64,000 nucleotides of DNA from Ooceraea biroi (taxonomy: Eukaryota > Arthropoda > Insecta > Hymenoptera > Formicidae), in NCBI RefSeq assembly GCF_003672135.1, contig NC_039514.1:8297787-8361786 (forward strand), read 5' to 3'. Shown piece after piece: positions 13,270-25,991 of this stretch (positions within the stretch are counted from its first letter, which is position 1; each line of letters begins with the position of its first letter). The notes beneath the pieces are model-generated. The model saw only the letters and a program-made list of their open reading frames with translations, had not been told where the DNA came from and did not search any database. Position numbers and translations under genes: made by a program.

Positions 13270-16200
13270 GGAAGTCGTAACTTCTTGCGATGGGGGAAAA
13301 AAAACAAGGATCCAGAATGCAAAGATGCGCACAACAGTGTTCCATGCATCTAACGAGGCTACGACGATGTGGCGCATTGAATATTGTTTCACTAAACTTA
13401 GCGTTTCGCGTAAGACGCGAATACAGGGAGTTGTGATCGATACCGGGTTTGCGAGTGAAAACGCGTATCGCGCACCTTCGTCACTATTTATGCACATTAA
13501 CGCTGTTGTGTGTTATCCGATTCGTACATCTTCAGCGTATACGGCGCATTAATGATTAAATGTAACTGTGGTAAATTACACGTTGCTTCCGGCACCACTG
13601 CCGTCTAACAGCGCAATGACACGAAACGTAATGCACGGAATACCCGGCGTAATTTTTAAGGATTTCTGTATGCAATATGCAATATACGTATTTTTTTCAA
13701 TTACACAGGGACAGCTATTAATAATTTTTCATTTTGCCTCCAGACTTGTTGCCTCAACAAGGTTTCACCCGATATATTTTTTGATGGAGCTAATCTCTGT
13801 GAGGGAGGGAGAAAAAAGTGAGAAAGTAAGATAAAGTAAAATATTCGAGAAATAAGAATACAATAATTTATATTAACCGTATTATCACCTCTTTACTCAT
13901 CTTGCTCATCTACTCTCAAAGCTTGCCAGTTTGTGATATCACAAGTCGCGAGAGTACAGTCCCTATCCATTAATGATCAGTTTTAACACAACCAGGGTCG
14001 CCTGGACGGGACTGCGATGAAGCACGGTGATAGGTATAGGGAGGTAGCTAAGCAAGGTGGACAAAACGCAACGGCGAGACGTGTCGCACGCGTTTCTCGC
14101 ACTTTATCATAACTCGGAATCGAGCGGTCGGAGGTGCCACTGGTACACGAGGTCGAACGATAACGTATGCACGTCGTTTCCGACTACGCCGGTCGGATAC
14201 GACGGCGGTCAGACGTATCGGCGTCACTGATAAGCTTCGTTCGATTTTGCTTTATACACTGAAAAAGGCATGGGCGCACGCACACGCACACGCACCGTAT
14301 TGTTCTGCCGCCTAACGTTTATCGCGTGACTTTAATCATTGATTAACCATCAGGAAAACTGGATATTTTATCAAGGAATTACATAAAGAAACGCGAAGGT
14401 TAAAGAAAAGTGAGTGCGCGGGGGAAAACGTGCGAAAGTTTAGATAATCCCGGGGTTCAAGATGTAGTTTGATCATTTTAGACTTTAATAACGTGTATTA
14501 AGTACCAGGAAAAGGTTTTTATATAAAACTTTTCCATATCAGAAGGAACGCCGAGATTGAAGAAAATTAAATATGCGAGAAGAGAGAAGCACGAGCACAA
14601 AAGTTTAACCGATTCCATAACGTTGAAAAGATCCTCGGATGTTTCATACGGATGGACGTTCGCAATTCACTGTTCCCCGCTCAGCGTTCTCTTTAACGCG
14701 CTCTCGTCTTGGACGTTGAACGTGAAATTAACATCCGGCTTTGCGCTAATTAAACAAGCAGTTTTTAATAGCGGCGCAGATAACTGTAGTCATCTTATAC
14801 GAGATCTGTAGGTACGCGAAGATTTTAAAGTAGTACTGTCGCCGTGGAAAATCCCTGGAAGCTCCTTTCGCATGGCGGTCGCGCCTGTGACGAGGAACTC
14901 TCGTCTCTGTCAGAGATTTATTAGATACCTTCCGGCGGGAAAATTCGTTGACAGCCGCGGCGGTGCTCACAGCGAGAAAACAAGATCTCGCGGAGAGAAC
15001 GCGAGCCACGCTTTGTGGTCCATAAAGGGGTGGCGTTTATCCGGCGTCGTGGAAGAACAACGACGTACAGACGCGGACGACGACGGTGCGGCGATGATGG
15101 CAGTGGGGAACGTATTACGCGCTCTTATCGCAATGACATACTTCGCGTATACGGAGGAGGAAAATTGTATCCCTTCAAATGACACGGGGGTTAACCGAAC
15201 AATGTAACGACGCCGGTGCATCGCCTCTGGTGCCGCTGCCGGTGGCAGCGACGTTACCGCGCGAGAAAGCATTCAGCGTAGCTCGTGTGTGCAGACACGA
15301 CGTGAGAGCAGCGATGATAATGCTACGGCAACGTCTCCCATTTCGCGATTCCGTTTCCGTGGGGCAAGTTTCGACGGCCACTAAACGATTAATCCGTTTA
15401 GCCTTTCATGAGCCCCTCCTTTAAGAGAATCGCTCAGACTCGAGCAATTAAAAACTTGCCGTAATAGCGGCTCATATAAAATACAGTCGCGCTGTGCACG
15501 CGCGACGCTACGGGACGTCGCATTAAGAATGCATCTAGGACAATTTTAGCCAGCGATGAGTAAGAACGCGACGAGAATGGCAACGAGCGTTGATCGTATT
15601 GGCAGCGCGAAACGATTCGTTGTCACGCGTAAACGCGGGCTTCTCCGGCTGTCGGAGCCAAGACAGACTGACGCATCGGGGGTATCGATATATTTAACGA
15701 TATGCTAGCCAAGTGGCTAGCAAATGGAACGTACGTCGGTACAATTGATTATGCCAGGGGTACGCGTGTCCACGTACGACGCACGACTACTTTCGATGAG
15801 ATTTTGCCGATCAGATGCACCCCGATATCGCCAGGACATTCGCCATGTCTTTTATTGGAAACGATAGTTTTGATCGATGCATCGTCGTTCGTGCATCACT
15901 TCCGTCGGAAAAAGTGTAGCGCGATGACGAGGAAGCGCCTTGAATATCTAAACGGGGAGTCGCGCCCGTCACAATCCCGTTCGCACACACCCCCGTACAT
16001 ACGAAAAATCGAATTAAATAAATTTCGCGCATTGAATTCACGATCAAGTTGAATTCCCGCCGTTCCATTATGATTCCTTTTACGGTAGAAAGTCGTTTTA
16101 TTCCGCGCTTCCTGCGTTTTACGCAGATAACGCTCGAGCGGTACGTGCAATATACGATAATGCAATGTACGGGAATGGTTCGATGCGCGTGCACCCGGTA

Positions 16201-16824
16201 TGCAAACTCCTCCGCTGAAATATTTATAAGCAGGATGTTCGTTACCGCTCGTACTCTTTCAGAATAATTAATTACCCGATGGTACGCAATGTATGGCCAC
16301 GCAGCGATGATTCATTGGTGGACGCGCAACGGCGGCGGTCGCGTTCTGTCGGAAATACGATCTCTCTTTTTTTTCCCGAGGAAAATCCGATCGTTCCAAC
16401 AACGCGAGCCCGCGCTCTGCCGTGCCGGATAATAACGCATGCTGCAAACGTTGCGCCACGACAGTTGAAGCAGAAACAACGGAACCTATCGGAGGATATC
16501 GTTTATCGATACTTTTTAACGTTGGGCGCACGAGGGTGCGTCAGTGATAATGCTCCAACATCGTCGAGCAACGACCGTCGCGGTGATGCAAAGGACCGAG
16601 CACGACGACGCGCGCGACGCGACGCCCGCGCCGGCGTCCCGTTTCTCATCCGTTATTAATCTACCAGAAAATGACGATCACCCTCATCGGTTCACTGAAG
16701 CATGAAGCTTGATTCACGCTACATCTATGCAGTCATTGGTAGAAGACAAATCGACGCACCGCACCCCCCGACTAAATCTCATAAAAACACTTTGTAAAAA
16801 AACGTGATTAAAAGTGATGATATA
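13270..16824. other. Gene-free stretch
   Basis: Relatively CpG-rich between about 14870 and 16660, with several overlapping open frames of 80-127 codons on both strands that have no domain motifs or convincing splice borders. No RNA gene or transposon is recognised. It could contain a promoter or noncoding first exon of Ddr, but nothing in the sequence decides this. Confidence 0.5.
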
Positions 16825-18123
16825 TTGGGTTGGCCAAAAAGTAATTGCGTTTTTTTTTATATAAATAAAAGGCGAATTTTTCATGGGAAACAAAAACTTT
16901 ATTAAACAATATATTGTCCATTTTGTTTGATTATCTTTTGCCATTTTTCAAGCAACTTCATGATTCCGCGCTCAAAAAAGTTCTTATCTTTTTCAGCAAA
17001 AAACAATTCCAACAACGATTTCATATCCTCATCAGCAGTAAAGGTTTTACCATTCAAGGCGTTTTGCAAAGAACGAAACGAATGGTAATCTGATGGTGCC
17101 AGGTCTGGCGAATATGGTGGATGTGGTAACATCATGGTAACACATCCCATCCAAGCTGCAACAATTTTTCACGAATGACCAAACTTGTACGTGGTCTAGC
17201 GTTATCATGGTGAAACACAACACCTTTGCGATTCACCAATTCTCGACGTTTCTGTTTGATGGCATCATTTAATTTATCCAGTTGACGACAGTATACGTCT
17301 GAATTAATGGTTCGATTCCTTGCAAGTGGCTCAAAATACACAATACCTTTAAAGTCCCACCAGACTGATAGCATAATCTTTCTTTGGTGAATATCTGCTT
17401 TTGAAGTGCTTTCAGCAGGTTCATCACGCTTGCTCCACGATCTTTTTCGTTTGACGTTGTTGTAGACGATCGGTTTTTCGTTGCCTGTTATCATACGTTT
17501 CAAAAATGGATCATTTTCCTCACGTTTCAAAAGAGAATCGCAGATGTCAATACGCTTAGTGAGATGAATTTCTTTGAGCTCATGTGCTACCCAAATATCG
17601 AGCTTACTAATGTATCCAAGTCGTTTTAAATGGTTCTCAACACTCGATTTCGGTATGTTAAGATTCTCAGCAATCTCTCGTGTCGTTAAACGCCGATTGG
17701 AATCGACCAGTGCCTTTATTTTGTCATCATCAATTTCGATTGGCCTTCCTGAGCGTGGTGCATCTTTCACATTAAAATCTGCAGATCGAAATTTAGTAAA
17801 CCAATTTTGACACTGCCGCAGTTTTAAAGCATCTTCGCCATATACATCACATAACTTTTTATGAGCTCGCACAGCGTTTTTCCCTTTTCGGAAGTAATAA
17901 AACAAAATATGAGGAAAATGTTCTTTTTGATTTTCCATTTTGAAATCGACGGCAAAGAAACAATTGTTAACGAAATCTGGTAGTTTCTTTTTGTAAAACA
18001 AGCTTGAACTGTGAGTTGTTAACCTACATAATGAATTCGCGGTTTAGAATGAAGTTAGTTACATTTCAAGACATGTATGTCCATCTATTGGAAAAAAACG
18101 CAATTACTTTTTGGCCAACCCAA
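16825..18123 (-). mobile_element. Mariner transposon, family 1, inactivated
   Basis: The 1,299-bp element has perfect terminal inverted repeats of about 30 bp beginning TTGGGTTGGCCAAAAAG, flanked by TA at 16823-16824 and 18124-18125. Size, TA target and D34D transposase place it in the mariner family of Tc1/mariner. The transposase lies on the - strand and is broken. The ends are nearly perfect, so insertion is fairly recent. Confidence 0.95.
16902..17938 (-). pseudogene. Mariner transposase, frameshifted and with a mutated catalytic Asp
   Basis: Likely start at 17938 (MENQKEHFPHILFYYF). The N-terminal helix-turn-helix region (residues about 1-110) is present. The first catalytic aspartate in the TGDEKW motif is changed to Asn (TGNEKP). 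The second (HHDNARP) and third (YSPDLAPSDY) are kept with 34 residues between them. An 11-bp insertion resembling a local duplication at about 17130-17145 shifts frame between GWDVLP and HPPYSP. The C-terminal part continues to 16902. Either lesion alone should inactivate it. Confidence 0.93.
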
Positions 18124-18125
18124 TA

Positions 18126-19885
18126 TGTATCTCATTGCATATACAGGATATCAATTGTGACATTTCTCTACTTGGTGTCATGATTAATTATTATCATAAT
18201 ACCATCAAATTTATAATACCTGACAGGATACATCTGCTTTGAAACTGGAGCAGGTTTTAAATTTTTGAATACAATTTTAATAATAATGTGATAATGCGAA
18301 TGCTTTTTCGCGTTGTACGAGGCATGATAAATTATATAGATGGAACTCTGTTTCTCACATTGCCGTGAATATTTAATCACGTAAATTGATCGATGAAAAC
18401 GGTTTAAATGATAATATTTCGAATCTACGACGATCTCACCGAGTATTTATGATTATGTATTTGAAAAACAAGGAGGCTAATACGGCTAATACGGATCCGT
18501 GGGAAAGTGCCCGATATAAGCCGTGTGATTCATACCGCGATAAATATGCATTACGCCATAGGAATATACAGCGTCAAATATTGCAAAATCGCTGGAGCTC
18601 GTACACCATTATTCTTTCGAAACGTAATAATACCTAGCGCCAGTCAAACAAACACCACGAAAGTTACCTTAGAGGATGCTGTACGTATGTACATTTGTGC
18701 TTTTCCGTTGTTTTCTTGCGCTGAAAATCTTCCAGGGGATATAACGTCGAAAGAAGAGGATGTTCTCCAGCTGTATGTGACTCACGAGGCGAAATAAATT
18801 GGCTTGACGGGCATGGCTTTGCGCTCTGTATAAACGACTGTCTCGCCGCTGAAGAAAAAAAATATTGCATCACGAATATCAAAAATAAATGTTGAGATTA
18901 CGGATTACGGATCATTACTTATTTATTTTGTATTACGTTGCAAGATTAAAGCCCTCTCGTCGAACCTTATTGCAACCTTTCAAATATTATACTATATAAT
19001 TTTTATCGCGTATTCATATAATATACGTGAAATATAGTCCAGAATGAAACGTACGAGCGCGGTGAGCCACATGAAATATTACAAACACATTGTTGCCCGC
19101 TGATCTTTGAAATACGCGCCGTATACCGGTAAATATCTAACGCCTTGTACAAACAGGCCAGCGTTATCTCGGGTCGGGACCATAGACGATGGAAGGCCGC
19201 AGGACATGCGGCACAGCGGATACGAGATTTTGCGACGTCGGAAGGTTTCGAATATATATATATATATATACACACACACATATATATACGCGAAGAATAG
19301 GTGGACGAGGGCAATACCATCAGGAAGGGCGAAAGTTCTCTTGGCACTCTTACGTGCCGCGATAGCTTAAAACCGCAGGGTACGCGATAATAGCCAGCGA
19401 TAGGTCCACCGGGGTAGGCAATGTTCCGCGGGCTATTCAGAACGAAGCCTCCTGTGGGATTGCGTCTTATATGCGGACAACCAGGAAGCCACGTCGCGCG
19501 CACGTGTGTAAAGTGTAAGGATACGTACATGTGTGTGTCGCGCAGCACCTCCATAGCACGATTCTACAGTGAATGCAGGCTTTCGATAATATCTGACAAA
19601 CCTATTCTTATGATTTTCCCTCGTAATGCGCGCCACGTGAAAGACACACAGGTTCCGCATTCTCTCCGAGAACCGTTTCAAACGTATCCTTATTTCGAGG
19701 GCCAGCTTAAGGCGCTTAACATCTTATGCTGACATATTTATTCAGATCTCTCAGATAACGAAGTAAATTGGAATTAGATAAAAAGACGCGATTTCATCTT
19801 GGATTTCGTCAGTTGATCGATGAAAAAAGTACAGGGGAGATTGGAGTATACTTAATTTTCATGGCGGGATTTCGTAGGCGTTTAT
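18126..19885. other. Gene-free stretch
   Basis: No recognisable exon or transposon. It contains a TA/CA microsatellite at 19252-19288. The longest open frame (183 codons, 19003-19554, - strand) reads through that microsatellite and has no domain signature. Confidence 0.6.
19252..19288. repeat. (TA)n(CA)n(TA)n microsatellite
   Basis: Alternating TA and CA dinucleotides, visible directly. Confidence 0.9.
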
Positions 19886-19887
19886 TA

Positions 19888-21129
19888 GGAGTGTGATTTA
19901 GTTTTGAGGGTTTTGCAACAGATGGCTGTAGTGTCAGTTTGTTCCAATAGCTCTTTCCGATAACTGTTGTTTCTTACAGTCTTGACATTATCCATGACAT
20001 TTAGTAGCATTATAGCAATAGATGCAATAACAGTCGTGTTTATATCATCGTAAAAATCCGAAACAGCGTTTTCGACATGCGTTGCTTTTGTTTTTTAATC
20101 AAAAGAAAACTACGGCTGACGGTTATAGAATTCTTGTGGAAACTTATGGTGATTCTGTCCCATCAATTAAGACGTGTGAATACTGGTTTAGACGCTTTAA
20201 AAGTGGTGATACTGATGTGAAGGACAAAGAACGCTCGGGACAACCAAGAAAGCTTGAAAATGCAGATTTGCAAGCATTATTGCACGAAAATCCAACAGAA
20301 TCCACTTCAGAACTTGCCAGAGCATTAACTGTTGATCGTACAACAGTTACGAAACATTTACATGAAATGGGAAAAATTCAGAAAGAAGGGAAATGGGTTC
20401 GACATGAATTATCGGAAAGTGCCATTGCGAACCGGTTGAACATTTGCATTTCGTTGATCGCCAGGCAAAAAAAGAAGAGTCTTTTGTCTCTGATCGTTAC
20501 TGGGGATGAAAAGTGGATCTATTTTGATAATCCGAAACGCAGAAAATCATGGGTGGATCCAGGCGAACCATCAACATCCACTCCGAGACGCAATATTGAC
20601 GGTTCAAAAGTAATGCTCTGTATTTGGTGGGATAGTGTACTATGAGCTGTTAAATCCGCATGAGACTGTCACGGCTGATCGTTATCGACACCAATTGTAC
20701 AAGTTGAAGCAAGCATTGGACCAAAAACGACCACCAATTGCGAGTAAACGACGGAAAGTGATTCTTCTTCGTGACAACGCTCGACCTGACGTTGCGTTAT
20801 CAGTGAAACAAACACTATTAGAGCTTGAATGGGAAGTCTTACCGCACCCCGCGTATTCTCCATGCGATTATTATTTGTTCCGGTGGATGCAACACGCTTT
20901 AGAGGATACACACTTTGATAATTTGGAAGAAGTGCGAAAATTCGTCGACGAATGGATCAACTGAAAAGAAGAGTGATTTTATCGTGGTGGAATCCATCTC
21001 TTGCCAGAAAGATGTGGAAAAAGTTATAGAAAACGAAGGAAAATATTTTGATTAAGGTATTCATTCATTATCATATTTAAATACATGCATTTTTGAGCAA
21101 AAAAAACCCTCAAAACTAAATCACACCCC
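19888..21129 (+). mobile_element. Mariner transposon, family 2, copy A
   Basis: The 1,242-bp element has inverted ends beginning GGAGTGTGATTTAG and ending in the complement of GGGGTGTGATTTAG, about 27 bp long, flanked by TA at 19886-19887 and 21130-21131. It has D34D-type mariner coding on the + strand. Two more copies lie at 37710-38949 and from 62990. Confidence 0.95.
20060..21054 (+). pseudogene. Mariner family 2 transposase, copy A, disabled
   Basis: HTH region (FFNQKKTTADGYRILVE, then TSELARALTVDRTTVTKHLH) and catalytic motifs TGDEKW and LLRDNARP are visible. Lesions: the start codon seen in copy B is deleted; about 8 nt are lost after the WWD motif at 20631-20635, shifting frame; 12 nt are lost in SPDIAPCDYY, which shortens the D34D spacing; TGA replaces sense codons at 20962 and 20974. 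The WWD deletion and both TGA codons are shared with copies B and C. Confidence 0.92.
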
Positions 21130-21131
21130 TA

Positions 21132-24100
21132 ATACATTGATTTTCGTTTATTGCCAGATACTGCAAAGCGGAATTGCTATATTGTGCGAAAGTACAATAA
21201 GCTAAGGATCGCAAGTGTACGTTGAGGCGTTGCATGGAGAACGCGAGGGGCTTGCGTATACGCGGCGGCGGCATTAGAATAAACGAGCACTGAAAGTCTA
21301 AATGAGGTTCTTATGGGAATTACGGTAGCCTTAGGTAGCTGGTGGCTAACTAAAGTTAAGTAATTTATCCTCGCTACAATTTTCTAGCGCGCAAACTCAT
21401 ATTAGTATTAAACAAGCGATTCATTATTTTGTGGTGAGCCGAGTTATAATGTGATGTGACTTAGTACCAAGTTTTAGTATATTTTCTTAGGCAAAATACA
21501 GATGTTCACGATATATTAAGAAAATAATTGTGCAGTTGGGAGAAACGATATCAAAAGATGCTTGAGAGTTTTTTAAACAAATATTCGATCGAATATTATT
21601 CAAATTAGAAATATTTAACGATAATATCGTGATTAGGCACATCCGCGCATCTACTAAACTCAAACCGATATCTTTAGATGTTTAAGGCAACCATTCACGT
21701 CGACTTGTCCTTTGGGATTTCGAACGTTCGCCTCGTACGATCCGCAAGTTTCACTGACTCCAGCTACCGAGGTCCATAAAATCTCGAATGTATTTTGCAA
21801 CGGCAGCAGGAAGAAATTGCCTCAGAGTTCTTGTCATTACGGAGAAGTCCTTGGAAAGTACTTTTGAGTCTCGAAAAATTTCGCGAGATCCTCCTTGTCA
21901 TTTTCTAACAACCAACTGTTTTTCTACGACATCAATTTAGCAATATATAAACGATATCACAGTCTCTGATTAATTAATATCAATAAATTATTTGATTAAA
22001 ATACCTCGACGAGATTACAAAATCAAAACGTGCAACGCAATGCGATTAATGTGAATGAACGCTAAAGGAAAGTACATGTATCTAAAACGCACATGAAAAG
22101 CACAAAAGTTGTTTAAATAATCTAACTCCAAAGATACTGAAAATATTTAAAAAAAATTGTAAATATCACAATTTATTTCTGCTATGTTAAATAATTTGAC
22201 GTTCAAATTAAGGTATCTCGCGTATAATGATTCCGGCGCAAGGGATAACGTGCGCAAAGGCAATGTTTAATCACGAAATCCGGGACGTCCAACCAGTATA
22301 GCTAATGAGGCAAAATGTCTTCAATTAAGTGTATCACAAGGTATCGACATATCGCGTACAAGATAACGAGGCACAGCCGTCATATCACATGATCGATATT
22401 GCACTGCCAGAGATCCCTTTGAGCGCACATGAAGGTGCCTATATGTATACAGCCGATGGGACGAATGAGGTGCGTATTAGCAAACATCAAGCGGGCTAAT
22501 TTAAAATTAACTAATCATTTGCAGATGGATGAACATAGTTATGGCATCACGTCGAAACATAAATTAGCATTAGGTTGTTAATTGCTTACGAGCCGGATTA
22601 GACAAATATTATGAGGCTAATTATGTCGCGATAAGCCAAAATGTGATAGTAATACATACATACTGGGTGTAATAGTATTGCTATATACTGTGCATATTTG
22701 CGCGGACAGAACGAGAATATCACACTTTGCCCATTTAGCATAAGCATGTGTTTTTCTTAATCATTATAATATGCAAGTTCCAATGAAGAGTTCTTGGCAA
22801 CCAAAGTATTTTTTTCCCTTTATTCCTATACTTTTCTTCAATACATTAAGCACTATGTGATGCACGTGTTTCAATGATATGCGGAAAACAGTTAAGAATT
22901 AATTTTCTAAAATGACTAAATTTTACTAAAAATTAAAATTGGTCGATGAGTCCTAGCAATTTTCTTAAACTGACTTGAAACAATGCATAAGACTGCATAC
23001 ATGAGCGTAGTTTTTCAGTATAAATTTAATTTGAGATATTTAGCTCAACTTGCCAGATAAATCTAAGCTTTCAATGAAACTTGTAAATCATGAAAATATC
23101 TCAAATGACAATAGACGCTCACGCTTACGAAATAACACGCGATTACTACATCAAGATAACATATTAACAATAAATTGGCAACGATAAAAAAAAGTAACGT
23201 GTTCTTTTTCAAAATAGATTTTCGTAGATTCTTTTTAGATTTTATCACGCGATATTGTTAGCCAACATTCCTTCAGAATAAGCGTAACACATAAAATGAC
23301 AATTGCAGACATCATAAAGTAATTAGCGGGGCGTCCGTAATATATTAATAACAGATCACGCTTTTCGAGTGATATATCAATTAGTCCGGTATGCTTTGCG
23401 AGCCGTTACACGTATAAATTGGTACCGATTTAATTATCAAGTCTCTGCTATTGGCAGATGCGTGCACACCCGGCTTTGATCTAAACTCTCTAACAAAGCA
23501 ACCGCTCCGCTCGTACGGTACGTCTTACGGTGTAAGAGAGCAAACACGTCCTCCCAGGATGCGCCCAGGACGATGCACGTATGTATGTATATATGCGTGG
23601 GTGTGTATAGGTGTGGGTGCGTACGTCAATAATCAATTAAATTATCGGCAAACGCGTCTAGGTAGACGCCGTCCTAATTTGCACCTCCAATGTCCAAATC
23701 GCTCTACAGCGATACGACGTACAGGTATAGGACCGACCGTTTGCTAATTATTTGCGGCAGGCAGAAAACGCGATCTAAACGGGCGATATCTCGTCGCGCT
23801 CTACGTGCGAGGACCATTAATGGTATTTCGGTAACATCGGGTCGCAAGTGTGCACTAATTAACGCTGTGTCGATAGCAATGCTACACGTGCTGGTAGCCC
23901 CCAAGAAACGTATAGGCGTATAGCGGCTATGCCAATGTAACCGGGTGGCGTCACATTGCCTTTACAATCTATCAAAACGCGATAGATCGGTCGCCAAATT
24001 ATTCGTCAGCGTGACAAAATCTTCGCATCTCCATATTGAATCGCGCACAAAACGAATCTAATTACGTTTGTCATAAATACGATAGTGGTGTTTATACGCG

Positions 24101-25856
24101 AGAAACATCCCGAAAGGGAACAGAGAGTGGAATGAATGCAATAACATTATAGGAGTGCACGGGCGATGCCATTTGTTCGTATGGTTTTATGATATTAGAT
24201 TACATCGCAAACATCGCACTTTTTCCATTATTATGCTACTGAAGATTTATCACAACCTGATAAATTGAAAACGAGAACGATAATTATCGCGGAACGATAT
24301 TTTTGATAATATACTGCCGCGGTAATTTCCGCGAAAAAGTATAGCGTAAAATAATTGTTGAATTAAAATTTATTACCTCATCGTTCAATCCTTCATATCG
24401 TGTATTATCATTAATATCCGCTTCTCTAATAGTGGAATACATAAATAAACATCTGTAAATACGTAAATACGGCGACTGGGAGCCGCGATTACATCCGCAG
24501 TTTGTTCAGGTTTGCGTACAACACGCTCGCAAACAGAATCCCTTCGTGCCTGCATCAACTCGCGTAAGCGGATTGATTTGAGCCGCAGAAATTTCATCTA
24601 TGTATAGAACGCCCTATCTGCTCTCATTCTGGAATTTATTTTTTCTCCGGATTCTGCATTATTCAACGAGTTCCCGCTCGTTAAATGTAGCATCCAGAAA
24701 GGGTCTATCATATAGAGATTCGGATAGAGTGAATGACGGTAGCCAACTGGTCTCTTACATATATGTATAGGTATATATGCCTCTTTCGGTGTGCGCGTGT
24801 ATATCAATGTCGCTTTCCCGGTGAATGATAGACGAAAAAATTCCAGGCATTTATTACAGCTAAATTACCAGTCGAGTTACCACGCGAGAGATATTAAATC
24901 TCGCGATGCAACGTCGCTTCCGAGCGAGAGAGATTAATTAACGACGATTGATGTAAATTCCTTCCGCGTGGACATTTACGATCCAGCTGAACATTCACGA
25001 CGTAAACGGAGTCAGTGTCGCCGCGGAAGCTACTTACTGTCCAGCTGCTTGATTTGAAACCTTCTTCCTGACTATTCTGCGATTTCACTCGGTCGATTAC
25101 TTTGCGTGCGGTTGATTAGTCCATTTAGTTTCCAACGAGGGACAGAGAAAGTTTCACGATAAAAAAATTCTTTAAATGTTTTTCACGCGTTTTTAAAAAT
25201 ATAATTTTACAATTTGATTCGCTCTTATCATCCTCGTCTTGCCGGGTTCTCATGTTCTTCGTGCAAAAGGATACGCGGACGCAAGGTTGGGCTAATTGGG
25301 CGGGGACTCGATTTCGAGTGGGTCTCTCTGTGTTTTCTCTAGGCGACGCACGTACCACGGAAACCACCGAGGGCTGACTGGTCGTCCAGGATTGTGCCAA
25401 GAAAAAGGAACACGTAGACGCGTGTAGTTTTACTCTTAAGTCGATTAAGTTCCTTTTTACTTGACCCTCCACCTCGGGTGCTGGGACAGAAAATATTTCG
25501 AGAGGCGGTTTTAAAATTTCCGGAGCGCTTCGTACAAACGTGACCGAACGGCGATCGAAGGTCTTATCCGGCCCGAAAACAATGGCAACAAATTGGAAGG
25601 CAAGGCAATACCACGTGGACCCTCGAAGCACGTCCTCACACGAGGAGCCAAGTCCGTCTTTTCTACTTTAAATATTGATTCCGGAGATTGGCGAAATCAA
25701 ACTAGAATTCTCAAGAGTTCTTCGGGGAAACTGTTTTGACAAGCATTGCCTAATCGATGCTGAACAGCTGCATGCAACTTTGCAATTGAAACTTTTAATA
25801 AATTTTAAAAAAATGCGTTTTATATTATAACGAATACTTTATTATTATGTTTACAG
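21132..25856. other. Gene-free stretch immediately upstream of Ddr exon 1
   Basis: AT-rich and without recognised transposons. The longest frame (168 codons, 25125-25631, - strand) has no domain motif. The T-rich acceptor at 25845-25856 shows that an upstream Ddr noncoding exon exists, possibly here or farther left. Confidence 0.55.
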
Positions 25857-25991
25857 CCATTCATCGAGTGCTCTCATGAAGTCATCACTCAACGGAGAAC
25901 ATGAAGACCGATTATTTCTCGATAATCGCTAGACTATGTACGCTGTTGATGTTGTTCGGTCCAGTCACGGATGTCCAGTCGCTGGATATAC
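25857..25991 (+). CDS. Ddr: Ddr exon 1 (first coding exon; 5'UTR plus signal peptide)
   Basis: The acceptor at 25855-25856 follows a T-rich tract, so an upstream noncoding exon must exist; I could not locate it. The start ATG is at 25901 with A at -3 (GAACATGA). It encodes a basic/polar N-tip, a hydrophobic core (LCTLLMLFG) and a likely cleavage near VQS-LD. The donor is C|GTAAGT at 25992 and leaves one base (phase 1). An upstream ATG at 25876 opens a short overlapping frame. The donor sits in a 14-bp inverted repeat, reported as a finding. Confidence 0.9.
25876..25932 (+). promoter_or_regulatory. Upstream ORF overlapping the Ddr start codon
   Basis: ATG at 25876 opens an 18-codon frame ending at TAG 25930-25932. 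It overlaps the Ddr ATG at 25901 in a different frame. Its -3 base is C (weak context), while the Ddr ATG has A at -3. Ribosomes that use the upstream ATG would bypass the receptor start. A role in damping translation is inference. Confidence 0.5.

Noticed and set aside
17309..17319. GGTTCGATTCC, resembling a tRNA T-loop
   Set aside because: It lies in the mariner transposase coding strand, and no acceptor stem or D-arm surrounds it.
19252..19288. Short repeats considered as a CRISPR-like or satellite array
   Set aside because: Simple TA/CA microsatellite without spacers. No CRISPR array is present, as expected for an animal genome.
25125..25631. 168-codon open frame on the - strand just upstream of Ddr exon 1
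   Set aside because: No domain motif, biased low-information composition, no splice partners, and overlapping frames on the other strand. Treated as noncoding.
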